Of a DNA stretch of 64,000 bases, positions 25,616 to 34,988 are shown in pieces. Below the pieces are notes generated by a model, which saw only the letters and a program-made list of their open reading frames with translations, did not search any database and had not been told where the DNA came from. The number at the start of each line of letters is the position of its first letter. The first letter of the stretch is position 1. The DNA is taken from positions 62,001 through 126,000 of the forward strand of contig CAVZHO010000001.1 in NCBI GenBank assembly GCA_963775085.1, given 5' to 3'. The translations under genes were made by a program, and so were the position numbers. Origin of the DNA: JAAFIP01 sp963775085 (GTDB lineage: Bacteria > Pseudomonadota > Gammaproteobacteria > Burkholderiales > Burkholderiaceae_C).

Positions 25616-26225
25616 TTTTCTCGAAAACGGTCGCCAGAGGCCCATAGTCCCGCCCCATTGCGGCATGGATGCCACCAATGTAGAGGCGCCGCCCTCGGCC
25701 CAGCATAGGACTGAAATCCAACGGCGGCAATCCCGCCTGCAAGGCCATCAGCACAGCCAACACACGCGCCAGACGGCCATTGCCTTCGCGAAACGGATGC
25801 ACCAGGATCAGCTCCGCATGCACCTCCGCCAAGGCCATCGCTATTGCAGCGTCATCCCCAGAGCGGCACGGCGTGTGCTTTTTGAGCGCGCCCCGCTCCA
25901 GCGCTGCCATAAGCCCTGCAATGAGGCGTGCATGCGCAAACTGAAAACCACCCTTGCCAATATCAACAGACCGGTATTCACCCGCCCATGGGTAAATGGG
26001 GCCAAGCCACAAGGCGTGCAGATTGCAAATGTCCTGGGCCGTGAACCGGTGCTCAACATCGAACCGATCCAGCGCCAGGTCTTGCGCGATCTCCAGCGCC
26101 TGCGACTCGGCCAAGTTCATGTCGCGCACGCGTGTAATGCCCAACAGATTGCGCAGCACTCGCCCACGCGAGCCGGGCTCAAACTCGGATTCAATTCCAG
26201 TGGCCTGATAGCGACTCTTCACCAT
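25575..26225 (-). CDS. Fic-domain protein (AMPylating toxin)
   Basis: 216 residues from ATG 26225; an in-frame extension to 26324 has no family character. The Fic core motif HPFREGNGRLAR is complete, with catalytic His and the anion-binding loop intact. The N-terminal part EFEPGSRGRVLRNLLGITRVRDM and IYPWAGEYRSVDI are typical of stand-alone Fic/Doc proteins. I see no inhibitory (S/T)xxxE(G/N) motif before the core, which fits a class I enzyme needing a separate antitoxin. Fic enzymes transfer AMP to a hydroxyl of target proteins such as gyrase or topoisomerase IV. The target here is unknown. Confidence 0.9.
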   Translation of the reverse strand: MVKSRYQATGIESEFEPGSRGRVLRNLLGITRVRDMNLAESQALEIAQDLALDRFDVEHRFTAQDICNLHALWLGPIYPWAGEYRSVDIGKGGFQFAHARLIAGLMAALERGALKKHTPCRSGDDAAIAMALAEVHAELILVHPFREGNGRLARVLAVLMALQAGLPPLDFSPMLGRGRRLYIGGIHAAMGRDYGPLATVFEKIIARSRQSASANT

Positions 26226-26256
26226 ACGGCTGCGCAAAATTGGAGAGCCAACGCCC

Positions 26257-26974
26257 TCAGCACTTGATGGCGTTGCGGCAAAACCGGTCCAGCTCGCGCA
26301 CCACTGCCGTGGTTTGCACGGCATTTTTGGCTTTTTTTCCCACGTCGATGCTCAGTTTCATTTCGTATTTTTTGAAAAAATCATCAAACAGCTCGCCGCC
26401 CAGCGTGGCGTAGGCGGTGAGGGTGTCATCTTTGGCGCTGTGCTCCAGCAGCACGGCACACAGCGGTTGGCTGGCGGGGCCGGATAGGACTTTGGCACCC
26501 TGGGCCGGGTCGTACTGGCTGTGGTCGGCGCAGCAGTGGATCAGGTCATTGCCGGCATTGGGCGTTTTGGCGTTAATCGCCGCACCCTTGCGAAAGCTGA
26601 TAAAGCTCACGTCTTTGGTGGGGTAGACCAGCTGGTGCGCGCAGATGGCGCTGAAGGCCACCACGCTTTTGCCTGCGCCCACCCCGCCAGGCCAGGCGTA
26701 ACGGTCCTGCGTTTTGGTGGCCAGGGTGTTGCCTGCCACTGGACTTTCCCAGATTGAGCAAAAACACCGGCGTGGCCTCAAACGGATAGTGAAAAACATA
26801 ATTGGTTTGCGCCGCCAGCTTGGAGGCTTTAAACGGGTCGCCCCGCTCGTCGGTCAGTAGCACCCGGGCGTAGGCCTTGGGTGCGGCATTGGCGGCAAAG
26901 GCAGGCAGCGCCGCACTGGCCGTGAGGCACACCGCACTGGCCGAGCAGGATTCAATAAAGTTGCGACGGTCCAT
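26257..26974 (-). pseudogene. Exported Rieske-type [2Fe-2S] protein, frameshifted
   Basis: From ATG 26974 (AGGAGAGACC ribosome site) the frame gives MDRRNFIESCSASAVCLTASA, an export signal, and continues to FHYPFEATPVFLLNLGK; beyond about 26738-26750 the family-like sequence (SPVAGNTLATKTQDRYAWPG) is in another frame, ending at 26257. One extra base or two missing bases would explain it. The second part carries ICAHQLVYP and HCCADHSQYD, a Cys-x-His and Cys-x-x-His pair as in Rieske clusters, resembling small subunits of arsenite-oxidase type. It is a pseudogene or a sequencing error. Confidence 0.72.
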
Positions 26975-27128
26975 GGTGGCGGTCTCTCCTCTAGGGTTTG
27001 CAAGATTGTGCCCGGTCGTGGCCGGATGTCAATGCGCAGGCGCATGGCCACCCCATTTGCATGCCCGGCGCTGGGTCGCTAACATAACCAGCGGGACAGG
27101 CCCAACCCATTTCACACAAGGAGAAATC

Positions 27129-27473
27129 ATGAACTATGTTGACGGATTTGTGATTGCCGTACCTACGGCTAACCGTGAGTTGTTCAGACAGCATGCGCAG
27201 GCTGCTGCGCCCATCTTCAAAGACCACGGCGCTTTGCAAGTGGTGGAGTGTTGGGGCGACGATGTGCCGCAAGGTGTGGTCACCTCGTTTCCCTTGGCAG
27301 TCCAATGCAAGAGCGATGAAACGGTGGTGTTCTCGTGGATCGTCTGGCCGTCACGCCAGGTGCGCGACGCTGGCATGAAGAAAGTGATGGACGATCCGCG
27401 TATGGAAAAATCCATGCCCTTTGATGGCAAGCGGATGATCTATGGTGGGTTTCAAGCCATAGTACAGACCTAA
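27129..27473 (+). CDS. DUF1428 family protein (YbaA-like)
   Basis: 114 residues from ATG 27129 with AAGGAGAAATC as ribosome site. Begins MNYVDGFVIAVPTANRELF and contains WSWIVWPS-like FSWIVWPSRQVRDAGM and MPFDGKRMIYGGF, the DUF1428 signature, a dimeric ferredoxin-like fold with no known reaction. Convergent with hrpA, with a dispersed repeat copy in the 107-base gap. Confidence 0.92.
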   Translation: MNYVDGFVIAVPTANRELFRQHAQAAAPIFKDHGALQVVECWGDDVPQGVVTSFPLAVQCKSDETVVFSWIVWPSRQVRDAGMKKVMDDPRMEKSMPFDGKRMIYGGFQAIVQT

Positions 27474-27510
27474 GTGCCACCGATCTACGTGGCATACGCG
27501 CCCGTAACCG

Positions 27511-27572
27511 CTTCTTATTTAATAGCTGCTTATGCCCAATTTTATTGGCCTACTGGACTATTTACGCAAATA
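27511..27572 (+). repeat. Dispersed TAGCTGCTTAC-family repeat between DUF1428 and hrpA
   Basis: TTTAATAGCTGCTTATGCCC, then TTATTGGCC and GGACTATTTACGC. It fills most of the gap between two convergent genes, so it could be part of both transcript ends. Confidence 0.65.
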
Positions 27573-28472
27573 CCTAACGGCTACAGCGCCAACTGCGCCC
27601 ACACCTTGTCCAGCCGCTTGGTGCTGACCGGCTGCGGGGTGCGCAGCTCCTGGGCGAAGAAGCTGACCCGCAGTTCTTCCAGCAGCCAGCGCAGCTCGGC
27701 CAGGCGGGTATCCAGCACGCCTTTGCGCTCGGCCAGCAGGCGGATGAAGCGTTGCTCTTGAGGCCTGAGTTCGGCCAAACGCAGGGCATCGCGCGCGGGG
27801 TCGGCGCGGTGCTTGTCTAGCCGCAGGGTGATGGCCTTGAGGTAGCGGGGGAAGTGCTGTAGCTGGGTGAAACTGGTGGCCGTGAGGAAGCGCTTGGGCA
27901 TCAGGCGCTGGAGTTGCTGGGTGGCATCAGCCGTGGCTTCGGGGGCGGTTTTAGTGTCTTTGATTTTGCGGACGGCGGTGGCGTACTCGATCAGGATGGT
28001 GCCGCACAGACGGGCGACTTCATTGGCGATCAGGGTCAGGCGGCCACGGCCTTCGTCGATGCGGCGCTTGAAGTCATCCGCGTTGGTAGGCAAGCGGATC
28101 GAGCAGAAAAGCTTTGTCCAGCGCTACGTCGATGATCTGGCTTTTCAGTTCATCGGCGGTGCCTAGCGGCATGTAGGCAACGCTCATTTTTTGCAGGTCG
28201 GGGATGTTTTTCTCCAGGTATTTCAGTGCGTCTTTGATCTGCAAGGCGCACAGGCGGCGCAGGCCGGCGCGGTGCTTGGCGGCGGCGACTTCAGGTTCGT
28301 CGAAGACTTCGATGCTGACGGCATCGCCTTGATCGACCAAGGCCGGAAACCCGATCAGCGTTTGCAACTGCGCGTTACTGCCGCGCCCGGCTTGGCGCGA
28401 TATCTCCAGCAGCTCGGGCAGCTCGCCAAACGTCCAGCTGGTGTAGCGGGCGTCGGCCAGGAGTGCAGGAGC

Positions 28473-28545
28473 CGCTGTATTTGCTACGTTTTTAGTAGCT
28501 GCTTGAGTCCTTCCATCAAGGACTACGGGCGTATTTGATGCACTA
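28473..28545 (+). repeat. Dispersed TAGCTGCTTAC-family repeat inside hrpA
   Basis: TTTTTAGTAGCTGCTTGAGT, CCTTCCATCAAGGACTACGG and GCGTATTTGATG. Both halves of the repeat are present. It lies in the linker before the C-terminal HrpA domain and is translated on the minus strand without breaking the frame. Confidence 0.7.
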
Positions 28546-29794
28546 TTTTCGGTTTCTATGGCTGGTTTTGGCAGTTTACCGGCCGCACTGGACAACGCCG
28601 CCAGACTGGCAAACGCCCCACGCGCCTGCGCACCCAGCTCGGCCTTGAGTGCCGCCAGGTTGCGCCCCGTGCCCATCTGGCGGCCATGCTCGTCCACCAC
28701 CCTGAAGTTCATGAACAGGTGGGGCGGCAGCATGTCCAGCTTGAAGTCACCGCGCTTGATGTCTACGGCCGTGGCATCGCGGCACAGCTTGAGCAGCGCG
28801 TCCACCAACCCGCTGGCCCCAAAAGCCGCTGGCTCGCTGAGCACGGCGTACAAGCGCTCGGCGCTGCCCGGCAGCGGTACCAGACGCGAGCGGGGGCGCT
28901 GGTGCAGGCTTTTGATGAGTGCCAAAATTTTGCCTTGCAACATGCCGGGCACCAGCCATTCGCAGCGCTCCTCGTTCACCTGGTTCAGGGCGAACAGCGG
29001 CACCTCGACCGTCAGGCCGTCTTTGGTATCGCCCGGCTCGTGCAGGTAGGTGGCTCGGCAGTCGACACCGCCCAGGCGCACCACTTTGGGAAAGGCCTGC
29101 GTGGTGATGCCTGCGGCCTCGTGGCGCATCAGCTCTTCGCGGGTGAGCATCAAGAGCTTGGGGTTCTTTTTGCTCGCATCAAAGTACCATTGCTCCAGCA
29201 AATAGCCGCTACACACGTCGGCGGGAATCTGCTGGTCATAGTAGGCGTAGATCAACTCGTCGTCCACCAGCACGTCCTGGCGACGCGACTTGTGCTCGAT
29301 GTCTTCGACCTGCTTGAGCAGCTTTTCGTTGTGGGCCAGGAAGGCCAGCTTGGTCTCCCACTCACCGCCTACCAGCGCCTCACGGATAAACACCTCGCGC
29401 GCGGCCACCGGGTCTACCTTGCTGTAGTTGACGCGTCGGCCGCTGTAGATGACGATGCCATACAGCGTGGCGCGCTCCAGCGCAATGACCTCGGCGCTTT
29501 TCTTTTCCCAGTGCGGGTCAAGCAGTTGCTTCTTTAATAGATGCCCGGCCACTTGCTCAATCCACTGCGGCTCTATCGCCGCAATGCCCCGGCCAAACAG
29601 GCGCGAGGTGTCTACCAGCTCGGCGGCCACAATCCAGCGGCCAGGCTTTTTACTCAGGTTGGCCCCCGGGTGGCGGTAAAACTTGATGCCGCGTGCGCCC
29701 AAATATACGTCCTCATCTTCCAGCTTCCAGCCGATGTTGCCCAAGAGGCCGGCCAGCATGGACAAGTGCAGTTGCTCGTAGCTGGCTGGACTTT

Positions 29795-29860
29795 GCCCCC
29801 ACGCTACGCGCTGCGCGTCTTCGCTGCCCCCCGTGGGGGCCGTGCCCTGCTTGGGGCGGC
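29795..29860 (-). repeat. CCCCCACGGGGGGC palindromic repeat inside hrpA
   Basis: On the minus strand: ACGGCCCCCACGGGGGGCAG, CGAAGACGCGCAGCGCG and TAGCGTGGGGGC. The block order equals the copy before kdsA (13971-14026). It is translated as GTAPTGGSEDAQRVAWGQ between parts of HrpA that are normally contiguous (VVTEHGW ... SPASYEQLHLSML). Confidence 0.75.
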
Positions 29861-31584
29861 CCGGCGCAGGGCGTAGCCAGCCGTGCTCGGTGACGACGGT
29901 GTGCAGCTGCGAATAAATGTCGCGCCACTCGCGCACGCGGCGGATGTTGACGAAGTTTTGACGCAGCAGTTGCTCGTACTGGCGGTTGGACAGCTTGTGC
30001 TCTTTGCCATCCCCGCCGCGCGCGGCGTTGATCCACTTCCACAGCTTCAAATAGCCGGTAAATTCGCTCTTCTCATCATCAAACTTCTTATGCGCCTCGT
30101 CGGCCTGCTGCTGCGCCTCCATCGGGCGGTCGCGCACGTCTTGCACGCTCAGCGCGCTGGCAATGATCAGCACCTCGTCCAGCGCGTTGCGGCTGCGCGC
30201 CTCAATGATCATCCGGCCAACGCGCGGGTCTAGCGGTAGACGCGAGAGTTCGCCACCCAGCGGGGTCAGCTCGTTGTACTCATCCACCGCGCCCAGCTCT
30301 TGCAGCAGGTCGTAGCCATCGGCAATGGCCCGGCGCTGGGGCGGCTCGATAAACGGAAAATCTTCCACATGGCCCAGACGCAGCGCCTTCATTCGCAGGA
30401 TGACGCCAGCCAGGGAAGAACGCAGAATCTCGGGGTCGGTAAATTTGGGTCGCGCGTCAAAGTCTTTCTGCTCATACAGCCGAATGCAAATACCATCGGC
30501 CACCCGCCCGCAGCGGCCCGAGCGTTGGTTAGCCGCTGCCTGGGCTATCGGCTCCACCAATAGCTGCTCTACCTTGTTCCTGAAACTATAGCGCTTCACG
30601 CGCGCGGTGCCTGCGTCAATCACGTAGCGGATGCCAGGCACCGTGAGTGAAGTTTCGGCCACATTGGTAGACAGCACAATGCGTTTGCCGTTGCCCACTT
30701 CAAACACGCGGTCTTGCTCTTGCTGGGAGAGTCGCGCAAACAGCGGGATCACATCGGCATTGCGGTGCAGCGGCTGGTGCGCCAAATGCTTGCGCAAATG
30801 ATCCGCCGCTTCGCGGATTTCGCGCTCACCGGGCAGGAAGACCAGAATATCGCCGCCCCCGCCGCCCATCCACAGCTCGTCCGTCGCATCCGCAATCGCG
30901 CTGTTCAAATCGTAGTCACGGCTTTCTTCAAACGGCCGGTAGCGCTGCTCCACCGGGAACATGCGGCCACTGACCATGATGACTGGCGCAGGGCCGTGTT
31001 GAGACTTGAAATGCCGGGCAAACCGATCCGCGTCAATCGTGGCCGAAGTCACGATGATTTTCAGATCAGGCCTGCGCGGAAGCAACTGCTTCAAATAGCC
31101 CAGCAGAAAGTCAATATTCAGGGACCGCTCATGCGCTTCGTCAATGATCAGCGTGTCATAGGCTTTCAAATCCGGGTCGCCCTGCGTCTCCGCCAGCAAA
31201 ATACCGTCGGTCATCAGCTTTACCGAGGCATCGCGCGAGAGCCGGTCTTGAAACCGCACCTTGTAGCCCACCACATCACCCAACGGTGTTTTCAGCTCTT
31301 CGGCAATGCGCTTGGCCACAGACGTTGCCGCAATGCGGCGCGGCTGGGTATGGCCGATGAGTTTGCCTTTGCCAGGGGGGTAATTCAGTTTGCCTCGCCC
31401 TAACGCCAATGCAATCTTGGGCAGTTGCGTGGTCTTGCCCGAGCCGGTTTCGCCGCAGACAATGATCACCTGGTGGTCTCTAATTGCCGTCGCAATCTCA
31501 TCGCGGCGGGCAGATACGGGCAGGGATTCGGGGAAGGTAATGTCTAGCATGGCGAGGAGTAACCTACCATTATCGCTAATGCAT

Positions 31585-32835
31585 TCAGGGCTTCAGTCCT
31601 TCCAAGGAAAATCCTGCCACCCTTTTATAGTTTTCGGAAATTTCACGCAGCTCGGCTTGGCTGATCAAGTCATCGATGTGGCGAAAGGGTTTGTCGCCTG
31701 CCAGTTCATCCACTTTGATATTGATAAAGTCCGGCGGCACGCTGCGGTTGGTCTCTACGATACGGGCCGTGACTTCGCGTCGTTTGGCCTCGTAGCTGTG
31801 CAATGCGGCCACTGGGTCTGACTGCGCTGACAGCTCGGTCGCCAAGGTACGCGCGTCGATCAGGGCCTGGGCCGAGCCGTTGGAGCCGCGCGGGTACATG
31901 GGGTGGGCGGCATCGCCCATGAGGGTAACGCGGCCAAAGGTCCATTGCGCTACCGGGTCTTTGTCCACCATGGGGTATTGCAGCACTTGGTCGGCATTGC
32001 GGATCAGGGCGGGCACATCCAGCCAGTCAAACTGCCAGTCTTTGAAGATGCTGATGAAATCATCCACCTTGCCGCCGGTGTTCCAGTCGTTCATGTCCTT
32101 GCTATTGCCTTCGATCTCGGCCATCCAGTTGATGAGCTGCATGCCTTGGCCGTCGATGTTGTCCACGATCGGGTAGATCACCATCTTGCCGGTTTTTATC
32201 GAACCGACACGCATGTAGCTTTTACCGGTGAGGATCGGCTTGTGACGGGTCACACCGCGCCAGGTGTTGATGCCTGCAAAGGCGAGCTTTTCGTTCGGGT
32301 AGAACTGGCGGCGCACAGCGGAGTGGATGCCGTCGCAGGCGACCACAATGTCGGCCTGCACCGAGGGCAGAGGTACAGCCTCTTTGCCCGATGGACTGCC
32401 CTGCACAAAATGCACGCTAGCGCCCTGCTCTGTTTGCGTGACTCCCGTACAGCGGTGGTTGGTATGCACGCGGTTGGCACCCAGACGCTTGACGGTGGCA
32501 TCGAACAAAATTTTATGCAGCTTGCCACGGTGGATGCCCACCTCGGGCATGGGGTAGCCCGCATGGCGGCCACGCGGCTCGCGGTAAATGTACTGGCCAA
32601 AGCGGTTGAAGAACACGCTTTCCAGATTCTCAATGCCCACCGCTTCCAAATCGGCTTGCAGACCCAGTGCGGACAGCTCGCGCATGCCGTGGGGCAAGAG
32701 AGTGATGCCTACGCCCAGCTCACGTACTTCGGGCACGCTCTCGTACACGTCGCACTGCATGCCCAACTGGTGCAGGTGCAGTGCAAAGCCCAGGCCGGCG
32801 ATGCCGCCGCCGATGACAGCGATGCGGGGAGTCAT
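31585..32835 (-). CDS. FAD-dependent monooxygenase (aromatic hydroxylase type)
   Basis: 416 residues from ATG 32835, three bases after the stop of the preceding receptor gene; a GTG one codon upstream is possible. FAD-binding GGGIAGLGFALHL at the N terminus, the DG motif VACDGIHSAVRR, and the GD motif LMGDAAHPMYPRGSNG are those of group A flavin monooxygenases such as salicylate or 3-hydroxybenzoate hydroxylases. It would use NAD(P)H and O2. It is last in the minus-strand operon amidohydrolase-Bug receptor-monooxygenase, pointing to a hydroxylated aromatic or heteroaromatic acid. The substrate is unknown. Confidence 0.9.
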   Translation of the reverse strand: MTPRIAVIGGGIAGLGFALHLHQLGMQCDVYESVPEVRELGVGITLLPHGMRELSALGLQADLEAVGIENLESVFFNRFGQYIYREPRGRHAGYPMPEVGIHRGKLHKILFDATVKRLGANRVHTNHRCTGVTQTEQGASVHFVQGSPSGKEAVPLPSVQADIVVACDGIHSAVRRQFYPNEKLAFAGINTWRGVTRHKPILTGKSYMRVGSIKTGKMVIYPIVDNIDGQGMQLINWMAEIEGNSKDMNDWNTGGKVDDFISIFKDWQFDWLDVPALIRNADQVLQYPMVDKDPVAQWTFGRVTLMGDAAHPMYPRGSNGSAQALIDARTLATELSAQSDPVAALHSYEAKRREVTARIVETNRSVPPDFINIKVDELAGDKPFRHIDDLISQAELREISENYKRVAGFSLEGLKP

Positions 32836-32838
32836 CAC

Positions 32839-33807
32839 TTATTCAGCACTGATGCCGTTGCGCTTGATCACTTCGCCCCAACGTGGGTAGTCTTTGGCGA
32901 CCAGTTGGGTCAGCTCGTCAGTGCTGGAGGTAGCTGCATCCATGCCTGCACGTTTGAACAGCTCGGTCACTTCGGGCAGCTTTAAAATGGCGGAGATTTC
33001 GCTGTTCAAACGGCTCACCACGCTCGCAGGAGTTTTGCTGGGGGTAAAGAAGGCGTACCACAGGTCTACCTCTACGCCTTTGATACCCAGCTCGTCGAAG
33101 GTGGACACGCTGGGCGCGACGGGGTGGCGCTTGGGGCTGCCCACAGCCAGTGCGTTGAGCTTGCCGCTGTTGACGAAACCTTGCGCGATGTGCACGGGCA
33201 GGAAGCCTACGTTGAGTTCACCCGACAGCAAGTCTTGCGTATAGCCCGCCGTGCCCCGGTAAGGCACATGCAGCATGAAGAGCTGGGTTTTGGCCTTGAA
33301 TAATTCCATCGCCATGTGGTGCGGCGTGCCGACACCGGGCGAGCCAAAGCTCAGTGAGCCGGGCTTGGCCTTGGACTGCTTGACCAGATCTTGCACCGTC
33401 TGGATGCCCGTCTTAGGATTGCTCACCAACATCAAGGTGCCCCAGGCAGCGAGGGACACCGAGGAGAAATCTTTCACCGGGTTAAACGGCACGTTTTTGT
33501 AGATCTGCGAGGCCATCAGCATGGTGTTGGCGCCCATTAGCACGGTGTAGCCGTCGGCGCTGGATTTAGCTACCGCATCGGCACCGATGTTGCCACTGGC
33601 ACCGGGCTGGTTTTGCACCACCACGGGCTGGCCAAGCCGTTCGCCCAAGCGCGGAGCCACCGCGCGGGCTATCGTGTCCATACCTGTGCCTGCAGTAAAG
33701 GGCACGATGATTTTGATGGGTTGTACAGGCCAGGTTTGCGCCTGTGCTACCAGTGCAGACAGCGTGGCGGAAAGTATTAGAGCCGATTTAATAATTATGG
33801 ATTGCAT
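32839..33807 (-). CDS. Bug-family (TctC-like) periplasmic solute receptor
   Basis: 322 residues from ATG 33807. Signal peptide SALILSATLSALVAQAQ, then TWPVQPIKIIVPFTAGTGMD, the Bug opening strand and ligand loop. FGSPGVGTPHHMAMELFK and HVPYRGTAGYTQDLLSGELN are diagnostic. Bug receptors usually bind carboxylates, often without a dedicated TctAB permease nearby, as here. The start overlaps the amidohydrolase stop by 20 bases, which couples the two genes, and the monooxygenase follows directly. Confidence 0.94.
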   Translation of the reverse strand: MQSIIIKSALILSATLSALVAQAQTWPVQPIKIIVPFTAGTGMDTIARAVAPRLGERLGQPVVVQNQPGASGNIGADAVAKSSADGYTVLMGANTMLMASQIYKNVPFNPVKDFSSVSLAAWGTLMLVSNPKTGIQTVQDLVKQSKAKPGSLSFGSPGVGTPHHMAMELFKAKTQLFMLHVPYRGTAGYTQDLLSGELNVGFLPVHIAQGFVNSGKLNALAVGSPKRHPVAPSVSTFDELGIKGVEVDLWYAFFTPSKTPASVVSRLNSEISAILKLPEVTELFKRAGMDAATSSTDELTQLVAKDYPRWGEVIKRNGISAE

Positions 33808-34927
33808 ACTGAATATCCTTGAATGAATGCTGTTTGGATGGCATTGGCCGTCTGAAGTTTCCAGGCGTTTGCACCGATTTGATCTTAAATACTGCTTCAG
33901 CATTGGTCTGGAAAAACTTCTTTTTATCCTCGGCGCTCATGCTCATATTGTCCATCGCCACCACTTCGTCGGCCAGGTACTGGTAGGGGTAGTCCATGGC
34001 ATACAGCACACGGTCCACGCCGACGACGGCTTGGGTGAACTTGATCGCGGGCTCCCAGGCCACACCGCTGTTGGTGATGTAGAAGTTCTCACGCAGGTAG
34101 TCGCTCGGTTTTTTCTTGAGTGGTTTGACGCTCTCATAGCGCTGTGACTTGACGGTCGCGTTGTGCATGTAGTCCAGGCGGTACGACCAAAACGGCAGCG
34201 CCTCGCCCATGTGGCCAATGATCATTTGCAGCTTGGGGAAGCGGTCAAACACCCCTGCGGTGATGATGCGCAGCGCATGCAAACCCGTCTCTACGCCAAA
34301 ACCGTAAATTGCGCCGTCCAAACCGCACTCATGGAAGGGCTGGAACATATTGCGCGGCAGCGAGTTGGGGTGCAAATAGATGGGCACGTTCAGGCTTTCT
34401 GCCGCGGCAAAAATATCCCAAAACTTCGGGTCAGACAAATACTCACCCTGCGTGTGCGAGTTGATGATGACCGAATGCATGCCCAACTGGTTTACACCGC
34501 GCTGAATCTCTTTGGCAGCAGCAGCCGGGTCTTGCGGGGCCACGGCGATCATGCCGGTAAAACGTGTCGGGTGACGGCGCACGGCGGCGGCCAGCTGGTC
34601 GTTCGCCAGGGCGGCAAACGACACGGCGGTGGCTTTGTCCATCACCTGCACGCCGGGTGCGGTGAGGGCGATCACCTGGTGGTCAATGCCTGCCTCGTCC
34701 ATGTGCTGGATACGCAGCGCGTCCAGATCCGTCAGGCAGCGCATGATGTGCTGCGCACGCGCGCTGGGGCTGCTCATGTAAAAACCCATCAGACCTTTAA
34801 AGCCGGGGTCAACATCGTCTTTGGCCAGAATTTTGCGGTAAATGTCCAGCATCTCCGGAGGAGAGAAAGCCTCTTCGGTGGCGATGCGGCGGTAGGCGGA
34901 CGATTTAGGTACAGGGGTAACTTGCAT
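33788..34927 (-). CDS. Amidohydrolase-2 family protein (decarboxylase/hydrolase of the ACMSD superfamily)
   Basis: 379 residues. It has the TIM-barrel landmarks of the ACMSD/resorcylate decarboxylase group: IATEEAFSPPEM at strand 1, VPIYLHPNSLP, QMIIGHMGEALPFW and the Asp motif YAMDYPYQYL. Members decarboxylate aromatic acids such as gamma-resorcylate or 2,3-dihydroxybenzoate without oxygen, or hydrolyse related rings. The Glu-x-Ala form of the first motif (EEAF) replaces the usual Glu-x-His, so metal binding may differ. It heads the operon with a Bug receptor and a flavin monooxygenase. Confidence 0.85.
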   Translation of the reverse strand: MQVTPVPKSSAYRRIATEEAFSPPEMLDIYRKILAKDDVDPGFKGLMGFYMSSPSARAQHIMRCLTDLDALRIQHMDEAGIDHQVIALTAPGVQVMDKATAVSFAALANDQLAAAVRRHPTRFTGMIAVAPQDPAAAAKEIQRGVNQLGMHSVIINSHTQGEYLSDPKFWDIFAAAESLNVPIYLHPNSLPRNMFQPFHECGLDGAIYGFGVETGLHALRIITAGVFDRFPKLQMIIGHMGEALPFWSYRLDYMHNATVKSQRYESVKPLKKKPSDYLRENFYITNSGVAWEPAIKFTQAVVGVDRVLYAMDYPYQYLADEVVAMDNMSMSAEDKKKFFQTNAEAVFKIKSVQTPGNFRRPMPSKQHSFKDIQYAIHNY

Positions 34928-34988
34928 GGTTTTAGAGGGGTTGGTAGCAATGGTGGGGCTGGCACAGGAAGTCCCCTAAAATCAGGGC

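Larger units (their letters stand above)
27581..31550 (-). pseudogene. hrpA: ATP-dependent RNA helicase HrpA with a 3' frameshift and repeat-derived insertions
   Basis: From ATG 31550 a frame of 1158 codons runs to a stop at 28074; the remaining 170 codons of the family C terminus (PTNADDFKRRIDEGRGRLTLIA onward) are in another frame ending at 27581. An extra T near 28090-28093 explains it: DPLAYQRG should read DPLPTNAD. DEAH helicase motifs are intact: GETGSGKTTQ, IDEAHERSLN, TSATIDADRF, QRSGRCGR. Two stretches look like inserted repeats: residues about 560-585 (GTAPTGGSEDAQRVAWGQ) and about 1000-1027 (SNTPVVLDGRTQAATKNVA). HrpA helps rescue stalled ribosomes and process mRNA. The truncated product keeps the helicase core, so it may still work. 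Confidence 0.88.

Noticed and set aside
33788..33903. Extended start for the Bug receptor at 33903
   Set aside because: The extra 32 residues come before a clear signal peptide beginning at ATG 33807 and are not typical of the family.
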